Shown here piece after piece: positions 16,811-25,867 of a stretch of DNA of 39,578 nucleotides. The stretch is from assembly GCA_937944105.1 (NCBI GenBank), contig CALDZP010000007.1, positions 133,423 to 173,000 of the forward strand, in the 5' to 3' direction. The position numbers and the translations under genes were made by a program. This DNA is from an uncultured Ignavibacteria bacterium (GTDB lineage Bacteria > Bacteroidota > Ignavibacteria > Ch128b). The notes under the pieces were generated by a model that worked only from the letters and a program-made list of their open reading frames with translations, was not told where the DNA came from and did not search any database. Every line of letters starts with the position of its first letter. Within the stretch, counting starts at the first letter, position 1.

Positions 16811-17854
16811 TCCGAAAAATACTTCTGCAACTTCAAATAATTTTAGATCAACTAATTTTAATTCACCAACTGCTTCTTTCAATGAAACATCTACAATATC
16901 ATTCCCTTTAAGCGCAACCATTCTTCCATATTTCCCATCCTTAATTAAATCAACTGCAGCTACTCCAAAACGTGTACCAAGAACTCTATCATATGCTGTT
17001 GGACTACCACCTCTTTGTATGTGTCCAAGAATAGTTGCTCTTGTTTCAAATCCAGTCCTCTTTTCAATTTCTTCAGCTAAAACATTACCAATTCCACCAA
17101 GTCTGACATGTCCAAATTCGTCTTTCTTTAAACTGCTAATAATTAATGAACCATCTTTATCCACAGCTTCTTCAGTTTTAATTTTAGCACCTTCACTTAC
17201 AACAACAATGCTAAAATTTTTACCTCGTTCATGTCTCTTCTTGATTATATTTGCAACTTCATCTAAATCAAATGGTTTTTCGGGAATGAGAATCACATCT
17301 GCGCCACCAGCCAGACCGGCATAAAGAGCAATCCACCCAGCGTGACGACCCATTACTTCCACAACTATTACTCTATTATGACTTTCAGCTGTTGTATGAA
17401 GGCGATCGATTGCTTCCATTGCAATATTTACAGCTGTATCAAAACCGAAAGTGAAATCCGTTGCATTTAAGTCATTATCAATAGTTTTTGGGATACCTAC
17501 AACTTTAATTCCTTTTTCGGATAGTTTGTAAGCAACTCCCAATGTATCTTCACCACCGATGGCACAAATTACATCGATATTAAATTTTTCGATATTTTCT
17601 TTAAGCTTTGCTTCACCGTCTGGAACTTTAAATGGGTTAGTTCTGGATGTCCCTAAGATAGTTCCACCACGATGAAGAATTCCACTAATTGAATTTAAGT
17701 CAAGTGGTTCGATTATTCCATCGGTTAAGCCTTTCCAGCCATTTCTTATGCCCAGACAATTATAATTATAACTTAATGCACGTCTAACCACAGCTCTTAT
17801 AACTGCATTAAGCCCTGGGCAATCGCCACCACCTGTTAAGATTCCAATGTTCAT
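16808..17854 (-). CDS. pfkA: 6-phosphofructokinase, mixed-substrate (group III) type
   Basis: The 348-residue product is a glycolytic phosphofructokinase. GGGDCPGLN (8-16), PKTIDND (122-128), MGRHAGWIA and GHIQRGG are the phosphate- and fructose-6-phosphate-binding motifs. At the two donor-determining positions, equivalent to E. coli G104 and G124, it has D103 (GGED) and K123 (PKTIDND). This is the pattern of PPi-dependent and mixed-substrate enzymes such as the actinobacterial group, which can nonetheless use ATP. The phosphate donor is therefore uncertain. AAGGAG stands about 10 nt before the ATG. It lies 32 bp downstream of the helicase gene and is probably co-transcribed with it. Confidence 0.9.
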   Translation of the reverse strand: MNIGILTGGGDCPGLNAVIRAVVRRALSYNYNCLGIRNGWKGLTDGIIEPLDLNSISGILHRGGTILGTSRTNPFKVPDGEAKLKENIEKFNIDVICAIGGEDTLGVAYKLSEKGIKVVGIPKTIDNDLNATDFTFGFDTAVNIAMEAIDRLHTTAESHNRVIVVEVMGRHAGWIALYAGLAGGADVILIPEKPFDLDEVANIIKKRHERGKNFSIVVVSEGAKIKTEEAVDKDGSLIISSLKKDEFGHVRLGGIGNVLAEEIEKRTGFETRATILGHIQRGGSPTAYDRVLGTRFGVAAVDLIKDGKYGRMVALKGNDIVDVSLKEAVGELKLVDLKLFEVAEVFFG

Positions 17855-17886
17855 AATTACTTACTCCTTTTTTATTATACATTAAA

Positions 17887-20088
17887 TCATTTTATAACTT
17901 TCAGGTTAGCATATTTAACCATTAAGTGTTTCCTGATTCCGCTTTTAAATTCGACTATAACTTTTTGATGATCACCATAACCATCTAAGTAAATCACTTT
18001 ACCTCTACCAAAGACATCATGTTCAACTATTGAGCCTGCTTTCAAATTCTTTGAAATATAATTTGTATCTAAGTTTTCATGTCTATCTAATTGACTGTAT
18101 TCATCAGTAATTATACTTCTTAAATCAGAATTTTTCTTCAAATAAATTTCTGCAAGTGGAGTTGAATCAAAAATTATATGAGATTTATCAATCTCTTCTA
18201 TAAATCTTGATGGAACCTGAGGATATGAATTCCCAAATCGATTACGATTTCTTGAATATGTCAAATGGAGATGTTTCATTGCACGAGTACATCCAACATA
18301 AAAAAGTCGTCGTTCTTCTTCTATATCATCAATATCACCATCTCTTCGCAATGGTAAAAGTCCATCTTCACATCCAACTATAAAAACAACCTTAAATTCA
18401 AGTCCCTTTGCGGAATGTAAAGTCATTAAAACAACTGAATTTTTCCTATCTTCCCAATTATCAACATCTGCAATTAAAGAAATTTCCGAAAGATAATCTG
18501 TTAATGTACTTTCCGGGTTATTCACCTGAAATTCTTGTATTGAATTTAAAAGTTGTATTATGTTCTCATATCTTTGATTAGATTCTTCTGTCCTTTCCTC
18601 TTTATATAATTGTAATATATTTAATTCATCAATAAATGTTTTAACAATCTCATAGAAATTCTTATCATTAACTAATGATCTATATTTGCTGATAAATTCG
18701 TAAAAGTTTTTGAAATTTTTTTTGATTCTATCCTGTATATTAGGTGATTCAATTAAATCGGGAATTGCATTAAACATCGATTTCTCATTATTTCTTGCTA
18801 TTGTTCTTAATGTCTCTATTGAAACATCTCCTATTCCTCTTGGAGGAAAATTTACGATTCTTAAAAAACTCTCATCATCTTTTGGATTTACCAGTAATTT
18901 TAGATAGGCAAGTATATCTTTTACTTCCTTCCTTTTATAAAATTCAACACCTCCAACAATAATGTAAGGAATTGAACTTTTGATAAAAACTTCCTCGAAA
19001 TTTCTTGATTGAGCATTTGTTCTATAAAGTATTGCAATTTCTCGAGGCTTATATTTATTTGAGTTAATTAATGAGCTAACTATTTTTGCAACATAATTTG
19101 CTTCATCTCTTTCGTCAAAACATGTAGTGACTGTAACTTTTTCACCCTGTTCATTACTTGTCCATAATGTTTTTGGAATCTGATAGATATTATTTTTTAT
19201 AACAGAGTCTGCAACTGCTAAAATTGATTTTGTAGAACGATAGTTTTGTTCGAGTCTAATAATTTTTGTTTCAGGAAAATCTTTGTTGAATTCAATTATA
19301 TTTCTAACTTCTGCTCCTCGCCATTTATATATGCTCTGCGCATCATCACCTACACAACAAATGTTTTTATTTTGATTGACCAACATTTTGAGTAGAAAAT
19401 ATTGTGCTGTATTTGTATCCTGATATTCATCAACCAAAATATAATTAAACCTTTCACGATATTTGCTTAACAATTCTTCACTCACTGTAAACAATTCAAT
19501 TGGTTTTATTAATAGATCATCAAAATCCATAGCATTCGAGTCTTTAAGCCTTTTATTATACTCTTCATATATTGCTAATAATTTTTTATTGTACATATCA
19601 AAAAAATTATTAAGTCCATTTTCTTTAAATATTAGTTTATTTTTAGCTTTAGATATTAAACCTTGAATAAATCTTGGAGTAAAATGATTCTCCGATATAT
19701 TAAAGTCTTTTAATATTCCTTTTATGACATTTTCAGATTCATCAGTATCATAAATTGAATAGTCGCGAGTATAACCAATTAAGTGAGCTTCCTGCCTAAG
19801 AATTCGAGCAAAAATAGAATGAAATGTCCCCATATAAATATAATCTGCTCTCTTTCCCACAAGGTTTCTAATTCTTTCCTTCATCTCGCTTGCAGCTTTA
19901 TTTGTGAAGGTAAGAGCTAATATTGAAGATGGTGAAATTCCAAGTGAGATTAGATAAGCGATGCGATATGTTAAAACCAGTGTTTTTCCACTCCCTGCTC
20001 CAGCGACAACTAACAATGGACCTTCAATCGTAGTAACAGCTTCCCTTTGTTGAGGATTAAGTTTATTTAAGTCTAACAATTCTTCCAC
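17887..20088 (-). CDS. pcrA: UvrD/PcrA-type superfamily 1A DNA helicase
   Basis: At 733 residues this is a full-length 3'-5' helicase acting in nucleotide-excision and replication-fork repair. Motifs run in order: Q-motif LNPQQREAV, Walker A GAGSGKT (30-36), Walker B VDEYQDTN, motif III GDDAQSIYKWRGAE, motif IV LEQNYRST, motif V TLHSAKGLEF with CEDGLLPL, and motif VI ERRLFYVGCTRA. The C-terminal Tudor-like domain (VEHDVFGRGKVIYLDG) that binds RNA polymerase in PcrA is present. The start is a GTG at 20088 with no clear Shine-Dalgarno; the next residues run straight into the Q-motif, so little can be missing. UvrD and PcrA are hard to tell apart without a tree. Confidence 0.92.
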   Translation of the reverse strand: MEELLDLNKLNPQQREAVTTIEGPLLVVAGAGSGKTLVLTYRIAYLISLGISPSSILALTFTNKAASEMKERIRNLVGKRADYIYMGTFHSIFARILRQEAHLIGYTRDYSIYDTDESENVIKGILKDFNISENHFTPRFIQGLISKAKNKLIFKENGLNNFFDMYNKKLLAIYEEYNKRLKDSNAMDFDDLLIKPIELFTVSEELLSKYRERFNYILVDEYQDTNTAQYFLLKMLVNQNKNICCVGDDAQSIYKWRGAEVRNIIEFNKDFPETKIIRLEQNYRSTKSILAVADSVIKNNIYQIPKTLWTSNEQGEKVTVTTCFDERDEANYVAKIVSSLINSNKYKPREIAILYRTNAQSRNFEEVFIKSSIPYIIVGGVEFYKRKEVKDILAYLKLLVNPKDDESFLRIVNFPPRGIGDVSIETLRTIARNNEKSMFNAIPDLIESPNIQDRIKKNFKNFYEFISKYRSLVNDKNFYEIVKTFIDELNILQLYKEERTEESNQRYENIIQLLNSIQEFQVNNPESTLTDYLSEISLIADVDNWEDRKNSVVLMTLHSAKGLEFKVVFIVGCEDGLLPLRRDGDIDDIEEERRLFYVGCTRAMKHLHLTYSRNRNRFGNSYPQVPSRFIEEIDKSHIIFDSTPLAEIYLKKNSDLRSIITDEYSQLDRHENLDTNYISKNLKAGSIVEHDVFGRGKVIYLDGYGDHQKVIVEFKSGIRKHLMVKYANLKVIK

Positions 20089-20125
20089 CGAATAATTTTA
20101 CAGTTAATTTTCCAATAAATTCTTG

Positions 20126-20133
20126 CAAATATA
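20126..20133 (-). promoter_or_regulatory. Possible -7 box (TAnnTTTG) for pcrA-pfkA
   Basis: TATATTTG on the minus strand fits the Bacteroidota -7 consensus TAnnTTTG and would start transcription about 30 nt before the pcrA GTG. It sits directly behind the terminator of the upstream operon, where a new promoter is required. No convincing -33 element is seen. Confidence 0.3.
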
Positions 20134-20173
20134 AAAAAATGTTGTCACCCTTAGAGAGACTAAGAGTGACAAC
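20133..20173 (-). terminator. Intrinsic terminator of the 12-gene envelope operon
   Basis: On the minus strand GTTGTCACTCTTAG pairs with CTAAGGGTGACAAC (arms at 20160-20173 and 20141-20154), a 14-bp stem with one U:G wobble and a 5-nt loop, followed by seven T. The same pair would be a C:A mismatch in a + strand RNA, so the structure favours leftward transcription. It lies just beyond the golvesin-like T9SS cargo gene. Confidence 0.92.
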
Positions 20174-20225
20174 ACAAAATAAATAATAAAAAATTATTAA
20201 TTACACAACTAAAGAACGTAATTAA

Positions 20226-22961
20226 TTATTTAAGCATCATCATCTTCATAGTTTTTACATATTTACCAGCCACTAAGCGATAAATATAAATACCACTTGA
20301 AACCCTAGCACCTACATTATTAGTTCCATCCCATTCAACTGAATGATAACCTGGTCTTAATTCTTCGTTTATTAATGTTCTAACTTCTCTACCAAGTATA
20401 TCATAAACTTTCAAAGTGACCTTTTCTGTAACAGGTAATCCAAATCTAATTATTGTTGAAGGATTGAATGGATTAGGGAAGTTTTGACTTAAGAAATATG
20501 TACTTGGAATAGCATCTGGATCAAAAATACCTACTGGTGCTGATGCTTCCTGTAAAATAATTGCATCTGCTCTTGTTACGAAACTATCTTGAAGTGCTCG
20601 ATTGACAACACTATCCTGATAATAAATATTTACTTCATTGTGATCGTTTATCAATCTTATATTACCATAGATAGTTCCACCGCCATAAATATCCTGACCA
20701 CCTCTTAAGAAAATATATCTTCCGAGGTAAATTCTTCCACTTGATGGAACATCGCCACCATAAGCTGTTGAATTCTGATTTTTCTTTACGATAGTTGTTC
20801 CACCAGTATGATTTATTTCATAAACCGCTACAGGATTTCCAGTACTTGATCCAGCTGGAACAACTGCCCAAACATCAAAGCTATCCGGTTCGACTGGTGG
20901 ATGACCAGGTTTTGATGGAAATCTCGGGAACCACTGAATAAATCTTAATGGATCATTTGGTGTTCCATTATATTGGCTACCATAAATGTAAGTAATTAAC
21001 CTATTGTTATTTGTCCCACTTCCTGTAATTCTTTGCCACCAGTTAAGATTAGTTAAGTTATTAGGATTCCAGTCAACAATTTGAGTACTTACATAAGTTG
21101 TTGGGTCTGAATCATCAACCAAAATATTTGTTCCAACTCCCTGACCTGATAAAGTAATATTAATATATCTATTGTTGACGGTATCATTTGTCCACATTCT
21201 TAAAGTTGCTGTGTGTAATCTAATTGAATCTGGTAAAAATGAAATTGTTAAATTAAAGACACCATCAATTGCGGGTAATGTTAATGGTAATGGAGGCATA
21301 TTTTCAATACGGAAATACATGCTATCTCGACCAATAATCATAATTGAATCTACAATCAAAGGAGTTTCACCATTGCTTCTAATTTGCAATCCTCTTTGAT
21401 AATTAAATTCTGCTAGTCTTATTGAATCATAAATAGAAACTGAACCAAAGCTTAAAATTCTATTTGTTGCATCTGCTGATGTAGAAGCTGTTGGAGCAAT
21501 TGGTAATAATCTAACTCTCAAAAGATCTGTTCTTAAGAAATTACCACTTGCTTGACCAGGATTTTCAAATTTAACATAGGTTACGCCACCACCGTTTAAG
21601 TCAAAAACTCTAGTATTATTATCTTGTATTTTTGCCCAGATAACTGAGCCTGTAACTTGCCTTTCATTAAAATTATAAACTCTTTGTGTATCAGCCATAA
21701 ATGGTGTAACAACAGAAATCGTTGCATTTGTCGCTGCATTTGGAGAACCAGATGGACCAGAATATTCCATTAAGTATTTACCTGCTAGAGTATCAGGTAT
21801 TTGAAAACCATATGTAGCACTTGGAAAGTCAGTTGTTCCAGTATAAACCCTACTATATTGATTTCCACCTGGTATTGGAAAGACAAAATTAGATTTAACA
21901 GAGTTCAACCATGCCTGATTACCAGTCTCAACATATGATGTTGGTTCAGGTGCATTCCAGTGAGGTTCATTTCCACTTGAGGCATTCATTATAAAGTTAT
22001 AATTAATACCTTCACCTCTCACAGGTAAGAATGCTTCCGGTTCCCAGGGATCATTACTATGAATTACCATAGAATCCTGAGTAATTTCCTCTCCCTTTGG
22101 AGAAAATCTAATTGTTAGCTCAGATTTACCGCCAGGTGGAATTACTAATGGCAAGTTTGTCACACATGAAAATCTATTGGTAGAAAAAGTAACATTTGAG
22201 ATTACAAGATCAGAGTCCCCAAGATTCCAAACTGGAATTTTCCTTTCAGTGTATTGATCCCATTTGAATGTTGTAACTGGAAAATCTTCGATCATTCTTG
22301 TAGTGTCAAAAGCCGTCATATGACGACGCCCGAATTCAAGATCGGGACCTGGACCGGGGCTTCTTAAAACTCGAATTGCATCAACACGCATAAATGCTGG
22401 TGTTAATGTATCTGCTCCAATTGTCACAATTAGACCTTTATCCGCTGCAGGGACATTTATAATTCCAAGAGGTTTCCAACTACCAGTTGAACCTGTCAAA
22501 ACATTATTACTCTGAATGTCATATCGAAAACTATCGGCTGTAACGCCCTCACCAAAACGTTTGAAAGTAACATAAGCATTGCTTGTTGCATTTCCAGTAA
22601 ATCCCATATAATGATATACTAAGTAATAGTCCGAAACTGGAATGTTAACATAGTAAGTTGCAGTAGCTCCATTTGGTGATCCTGCCGTTCTTGGTGTTCT
22701 ACGATGCGAGCCACCATACCAGGCAGATCCAATATTTGACCACCAACCATCTGTCTCGTTAGGAGTGCCTGCAATTGGTGGTGTCTCGCAATATGTAGAA
22801 TCATCACACAAAATTGTTCCTGGAGCGTTTGCTGTATGGTTGTCGTTAAGGTTATCGACAGTTATATAATTAGATGGATTTAGAATCTGCTGTGCCTTTG
22901 ATGGCATAGCGTAAAATGCAATTATTAAAGTTGCAAGAAAAATGTACTTCAATTTTAACAT
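20226..22961 (-). CDS. Golvesin-like secreted protein with T9SS sorting domain
   Basis: The 911-residue product has a signal peptide (about 1-23, PSKAQ). A golvesin-C-terminal-like domain follows (about 60-200, with DGWWSNIGSAWYGG and FMRVDAIRVLRS). Then come two choice-of-anchor/ASH-type immunoglobulin-like repeats with SNDPWEPEAFLPVRGEGIN and WTNDTVNNRYINITLSGQG, each preceded by a second golvesin-like or spacer segment. The last ~89 residues are a type A T9SS sorting domain: SQNFPNPFNPSTIIRF, VYDILGREVRTL and SSGIYIYRL. It is thus exported across the outer membrane and probably anchored at the surface. The ribosome site AAGGAGGT is the strongest in the operon, which suggests high expression. 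The precise role is unknown. Confidence 0.85.
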   Translation of the reverse strand: MLKLKYIFLATLIIAFYAMPSKAQQILNPSNYITVDNLNDNHTANAPGTILCDDSTYCETPPIAGTPNETDGWWSNIGSAWYGGSHRRTPRTAGSPNGATATYYVNIPVSDYYLVYHYMGFTGNATSNAYVTFKRFGEGVTADSFRYDIQSNNVLTGSTGSWKPLGIINVPAADKGLIVTIGADTLTPAFMRVDAIRVLRSPGPGPDLEFGRRHMTAFDTTRMIEDFPVTTFKWDQYTERKIPVWNLGDSDLVISNVTFSTNRFSCVTNLPLVIPPGGKSELTIRFSPKGEEITQDSMVIHSNDPWEPEAFLPVRGEGINYNFIMNASSGNEPHWNAPEPTSYVETGNQAWLNSVKSNFVFPIPGGNQYSRVYTGTTDFPSATYGFQIPDTLAGKYLMEYSGPSGSPNAATNATISVVTPFMADTQRVYNFNERQVTGSVIWAKIQDNNTRVFDLNGGGVTYVKFENPGQASGNFLRTDLLRVRLLPIAPTASTSADATNRILSFGSVSIYDSIRLAEFNYQRGLQIRSNGETPLIVDSIMIIGRDSMYFRIENMPPLPLTLPAIDGVFNLTISFLPDSIRLHTATLRMWTNDTVNNRYINITLSGQGVGTNILVDDSDPTTYVSTQIVDWNPNNLTNLNWWQRITGSGTNNNRLITYIYGSQYNGTPNDPLRFIQWFPRFPSKPGHPPVEPDSFDVWAVVPAGSSTGNPVAVYEINHTGGTTIVKKNQNSTAYGGDVPSSGRIYLGRYIFLRGGQDIYGGGTIYGNIRLINDHNEVNIYYQDSVVNRALQDSFVTRADAIILQEASAPVGIFDPDAIPSTYFLSQNFPNPFNPSTIIRFGLPVTEKVTLKVYDILGREVRTLINEELRPGYHSVEWDGTNNVGARVSSGIYIYRLVAGKYVKTMKMMMLK

Positions 22962-22974
22962 AGTACCTCCTTGG

Positions 22975-23406
22975 TTATTTAAGTTTTTTAACTGTTACAA
23001 TCAATGTGTCCGAAGGTGGTCCTACAAAAGACACTTTCACCCCCGTTCTAGAATCTGTTTTAGTTCCAATTGGAAAAACAAGGTAATATAACTTCAAAGA
23101 ATCACTTATAGTTGGTAATGCTGAATCTGAAAATGTAAAAGCTTTATAATTAGAAACAATAATTTTATAGTTATCAGGATTCTTTTGAGATCTATAAATT
23201 TCAAAATATCTAAGATTTGATGTATCGGCTAATTCCCAGCTCATTCTTACCCTTCTTTTTCCAGTAAATGTTGTATCGATGGCATCGAGTTTAAAATTTG
23301 AAACTTTTGGAATTATTGAGTAATGGTAAGGTGAAATTAAATCTTCGGTTTTTGAACAACCAAATAAAAATAAGAAAAGTAGATTTATTAATAATATTTT
23401 TTTCAT
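22975..23406 (-). CDS. Small lipoprotein with a fibronectin-III-like domain
   Basis: The 143-residue product begins with a lipoprotein signal ending at FLFGC (C17). The rest resembles one fibronectin type III domain: RRVRMSWELADTSNLRYFEI, then YRSQKNPDNYKII, then FSDSALP and a final strand SDTLIVTVKKLK. No enzymatic motif is seen. It lies 13 bp before the golvesin-like cargo gene and 10 bp after the DUF5683 gene, so it is part of the large operon. It may be a surface or periplasmic binding partner; I do not recognise a named family. Confidence 0.65.
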   Translation of the reverse strand: MKKILLINLLFLFLFGCSKTEDLISPYHYSIIPKVSNFKLDAIDTTFTGKRRVRMSWELADTSNLRYFEIYRSQKNPDNYKIIVSNYKAFTFSDSALPTISDSLKLYYLVFPIGTKTDSRTGVKVSFVGPPSDTLIVTVKKLK

Positions 23407-23416
23407 TTCTTCATCA

Positions 23417-24001
23417 CTAATTTATTGGGACAGAAATTTTCAATAATGTATAAAAATTATTATTCTGATAATTTGAAGAAAATTCTATTGGACCTTTGTC
23501 GTTTGTAAAGAAGAGATAATCAATCAGATTTGTAGACCAGATAATTGCTGTTGCTATTGCAAATATATTTCGAGCCCGTTCATGAATTTTCTGTTCATTG
23601 TGAACATCTAACATCTGTTTCCAGTAGTATTCTGCAAGGGTGTATCTATCAGCATTTAAATAATCAAACTTTAAAGTTTCAAGTCTTTCTCTATTACCTA
23701 CAAAATTATTTTGGGAAACAATTGATCCAACAAGACCTGTGAAAAAACTCACAGCAAATAATGCCCCCTTTGTTTTGTGACCAAGATAAATCTGACCACT
23801 TCCAGGTACAAAACTGCTATAAACTAAACCATTTATCCTTCTCGAATCAAATTTTGGTAACTTAAAAAAGTCGCTAAATAACTTTTCATCTCTTAACAGA
23901 TCATTATCTTTAATATTCTGAGACGTTTGAGCAGCTAAAAAATTCGATAAGAAAATTAAAGCGAGAATCGTAATTAATCTTAGTTTCATCTTTCCACTCA
24001 T
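23417..24001 (-). CDS. DUF5683-type membrane protein
   Basis: The 194-residue product has a signal peptide or first membrane segment (about 8-24) and the pattern YSSFVPGSGQIYLGHKTKGALF, typical of DUF5683 proteins of Bacteroidota and relatives, where the P-G-x-GQ-Y motif precedes a membrane helix. A second hydrophobic segment lies near ARNIFAIATAIIWSTNLIDYLFF. The ATG at 24001 overlaps the stop of the glycosidase gene as ATGA; a second ATG four codons in, behind GTGGAAAG, is an alternative. The family has no established function. Confidence 0.65.
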   Translation of the reverse strand: MSGKMKLRLITILALIFLSNFLAAQTSQNIKDNDLLRDEKLFSDFFKLPKFDSRRINGLVYSSFVPGSGQIYLGHKTKGALFAVSFFTGLVGSIVSQNNFVGNRERLETLKFDYLNADRYTLAEYYWKQMLDVHNEQKIHERARNIFAIATAIIWSTNLIDYLFFTNDKGPIEFSSNYQNNNFYTLLKISVPIN

Positions 24002-25863
24002 TTGATTAAAACTAATGTTTTGATTGAGGACCTACCGGTCGTTTTCAATTTATAGAAATAAATTCCACTCGAAATATTATAAAGTGTTGAATTAAATTCA
24101 ACTTCATACTCACCCGAATGTTGATATTCGTTAACTAAATCACAGACTTTTTGACCTAATAAATCATAAACTTCAAGTTGAACTTTTTCTGGATAAAACA
24201 ATCTATATCGAATTTTAGTTATACCATTAAACGGATTTGGATAATTTTGATATAAAACAGCTGTTTGAGGTAACTGAGTGAAATCGTACTCAATATTGGT
24301 TGTAACTACATTTGACAGCCCACTTTCATTATCCAGTTTGTCAAGTGCTGAAACCGCATAGTAATATATTTGATTTGTATCAGGAACTGTATCAAAGAAA
24401 AATGTATCAGCAGAGGCGGTTATTTTATATAAATGGGTATGATTATTCTGATCTACTGGTTGTGTTGCGCGGAATATATTATAATATTCAGCAGTCTCAC
24501 CGTCACTTGCAACCTGAGGTCTATTCCAGATTAATTTGTATCTATCAACACCAATTTTTTGAACGATTAAATTCGATGGATTATTTGGCGGAATATTATC
24601 CTTCCATGGCATTGGAGGAATATTCGCTGGATACTTAAATAAATCTAAAGCAAGAGAATCAAGATAATTAATTGAACTAACCATGCTTCTAAATCTAAAA
24701 AAATTAACACCAGCACCACCAATTAATCTTGTATATACGATTTGATTCTTCACTTCATTAAAATCCCCGAAGTTAGGTTCACCAATTCTATATGCAGCAA
24801 TTCCCATCCATGCTTGTCTACCACTTAAATTATTTTTCCACCAGGAAGCTATTTTTGTAAATTCAGGACATGTAGACATATTCCAGTAAATTTGTGGATT
24901 ATGGTAATCAATATAACCCTTAGAAGCCCATGCTTTAGGATCAGACCTCAGATGTGAATATAATTCCCAGACACTACAATTTAATCCCATTGCCGCAGCA
25001 GTATAGACACCTGGAGTTGTTGTTCCTATCTTTACCCATGGTTTATATTTTTTAACGGAATCAGCAACCATTTTCAACAAACGCTCAATGTTTAATCTTG
25101 CAAAATCATTTCGATTTAAATTCCACGGATTTCCATTTGCTGAATCAGTTCGATTAGTAAACCAGTAATTTGAAGCATCACCATAAAGTAAAACTTCATT
25201 GCCAAGATCAGTGTAACGGATAAAGTCAAAATGAATTCCATCTACATTATAATTTTTAACGATCTCAGTTGCCACATTTGCTATATGAGCTCGGACTGCA
25301 GGATTTCCTGGATCAAAGAAAAATCCACCATCACTTTTCATTTGTCCAGAGAGTGTTTTAGCAAACCATTCTGTTTTCCAGTATCTTTTACCAGCCGAAT
25401 CTTTAATAGCAGGATGTGGTGGATAAGTAATAACATTTAAATAAGCAGGCAAGGTATCCTGCAAAACATAAAAAGTATTAATCCATGCATGAACTTCTAT
25501 ATTATTTTGTTTTGCTCGCGTTATCAACTCAGATAATGGATTATACCCCGGACTCAATCCAAGATTATTTGGATCCTGACAGGGACTAAAACAAGTCAAA
25601 TTAGAAGCCCATGGTAAAAAATTCGATGAGTAATAAGCATCACCTCTTGCACTAACTTGAAAAACTATTGTATTAATGTTGGCTCTTTTGCAAGCATCTA
25701 CAAAAGATTGAATTTCTGCTCTTTGAGCCTGAACACCTTGAACGGTAGGAAAATCCAATCTTCCAGCTGTTGCAATCCAAACAGCTCTTACCTCTCTTCT
25801 CTGAGCATTCAGTTGAAAAGACAAAATCAAAATTAATCCAATAATGTAAACTATTCTATTCAT
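23998..25863 (-). CDS. GHL10-type glycoside hydrolase with FN3 and T9SS sorting domain
   Basis: From the ATG at 25863 the product has 621 residues; TTG and ATG codons further upstream overlap the previous gene and would spoil the signal peptide (about 1-20, FQLNAQ). The catalytic part (about 20-350) matches the GHL10/DUF187 family, which includes the peptidoglycan glycosidase DigH/YddW: REVRAVWIATAGRLDFP, ANINTIVFQVSARGDAYY, VHAWINTFYV and VDGIHFDFIRY. A fibronectin-III domain follows (about 430-515), then a T9SS type A tail with YQNYPNPFNGITKIRY, VYDLLGQKV and SSGIYFYKL. A cell-surface glycan hydrolase is likely; whether it cuts peptidoglycan is not shown. Confidence 0.85.
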   Translation of the reverse strand: MNRIVYIIGLILILSFQLNAQRREVRAVWIATAGRLDFPTVQGVQAQRAEIQSFVDACKRANINTIVFQVSARGDAYYSSNFLPWASNLTCFSPCQDPNNLGLSPGYNPLSELITRAKQNNIEVHAWINTFYVLQDTLPAYLNVITYPPHPAIKDSAGKRYWKTEWFAKTLSGQMKSDGGFFFDPGNPAVRAHIANVATEIVKNYNVDGIHFDFIRYTDLGNEVLLYGDASNYWFTNRTDSANGNPWNLNRNDFARLNIERLLKMVADSVKKYKPWVKIGTTTPGVYTAAAMGLNCSVWELYSHLRSDPKAWASKGYIDYHNPQIYWNMSTCPEFTKIASWWKNNLSGRQAWMGIAAYRIGEPNFGDFNEVKNQIVYTRLIGGAGVNFFRFRSMVSSINYLDSLALDLFKYPANIPPMPWKDNIPPNNPSNLIVQKIGVDRYKLIWNRPQVASDGETAEYYNIFRATQPVDQNNHTHLYKITASADTFFFDTVPDTNQIYYYAVSALDKLDNESGLSNVVTTNIEYDFTQLPQTAVLYQNYPNPFNGITKIRYRLFYPEKVQLEVYDLLGQKVCDLVNEYQHSGEYEVEFNSTLYNISSGIYFYKLKTTGRSSIKTLVLIK

Positions 25864-25867
25864 TTTC

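Noticed and set aside
16785-17324. 179-codon open frame on the + strand
   Set aside because: It lies antisense to the clear phosphofructokinase gene and its translation is Ser/Pro/Thr-rich with no ribosome site; it is a shadow of pfkA.
22619-22807. 62-codon minus-strand frame inside the golvesin-like gene
   Set aside because: Out-of-frame reading of the same strand within a well-supported domain; no ribosome site.
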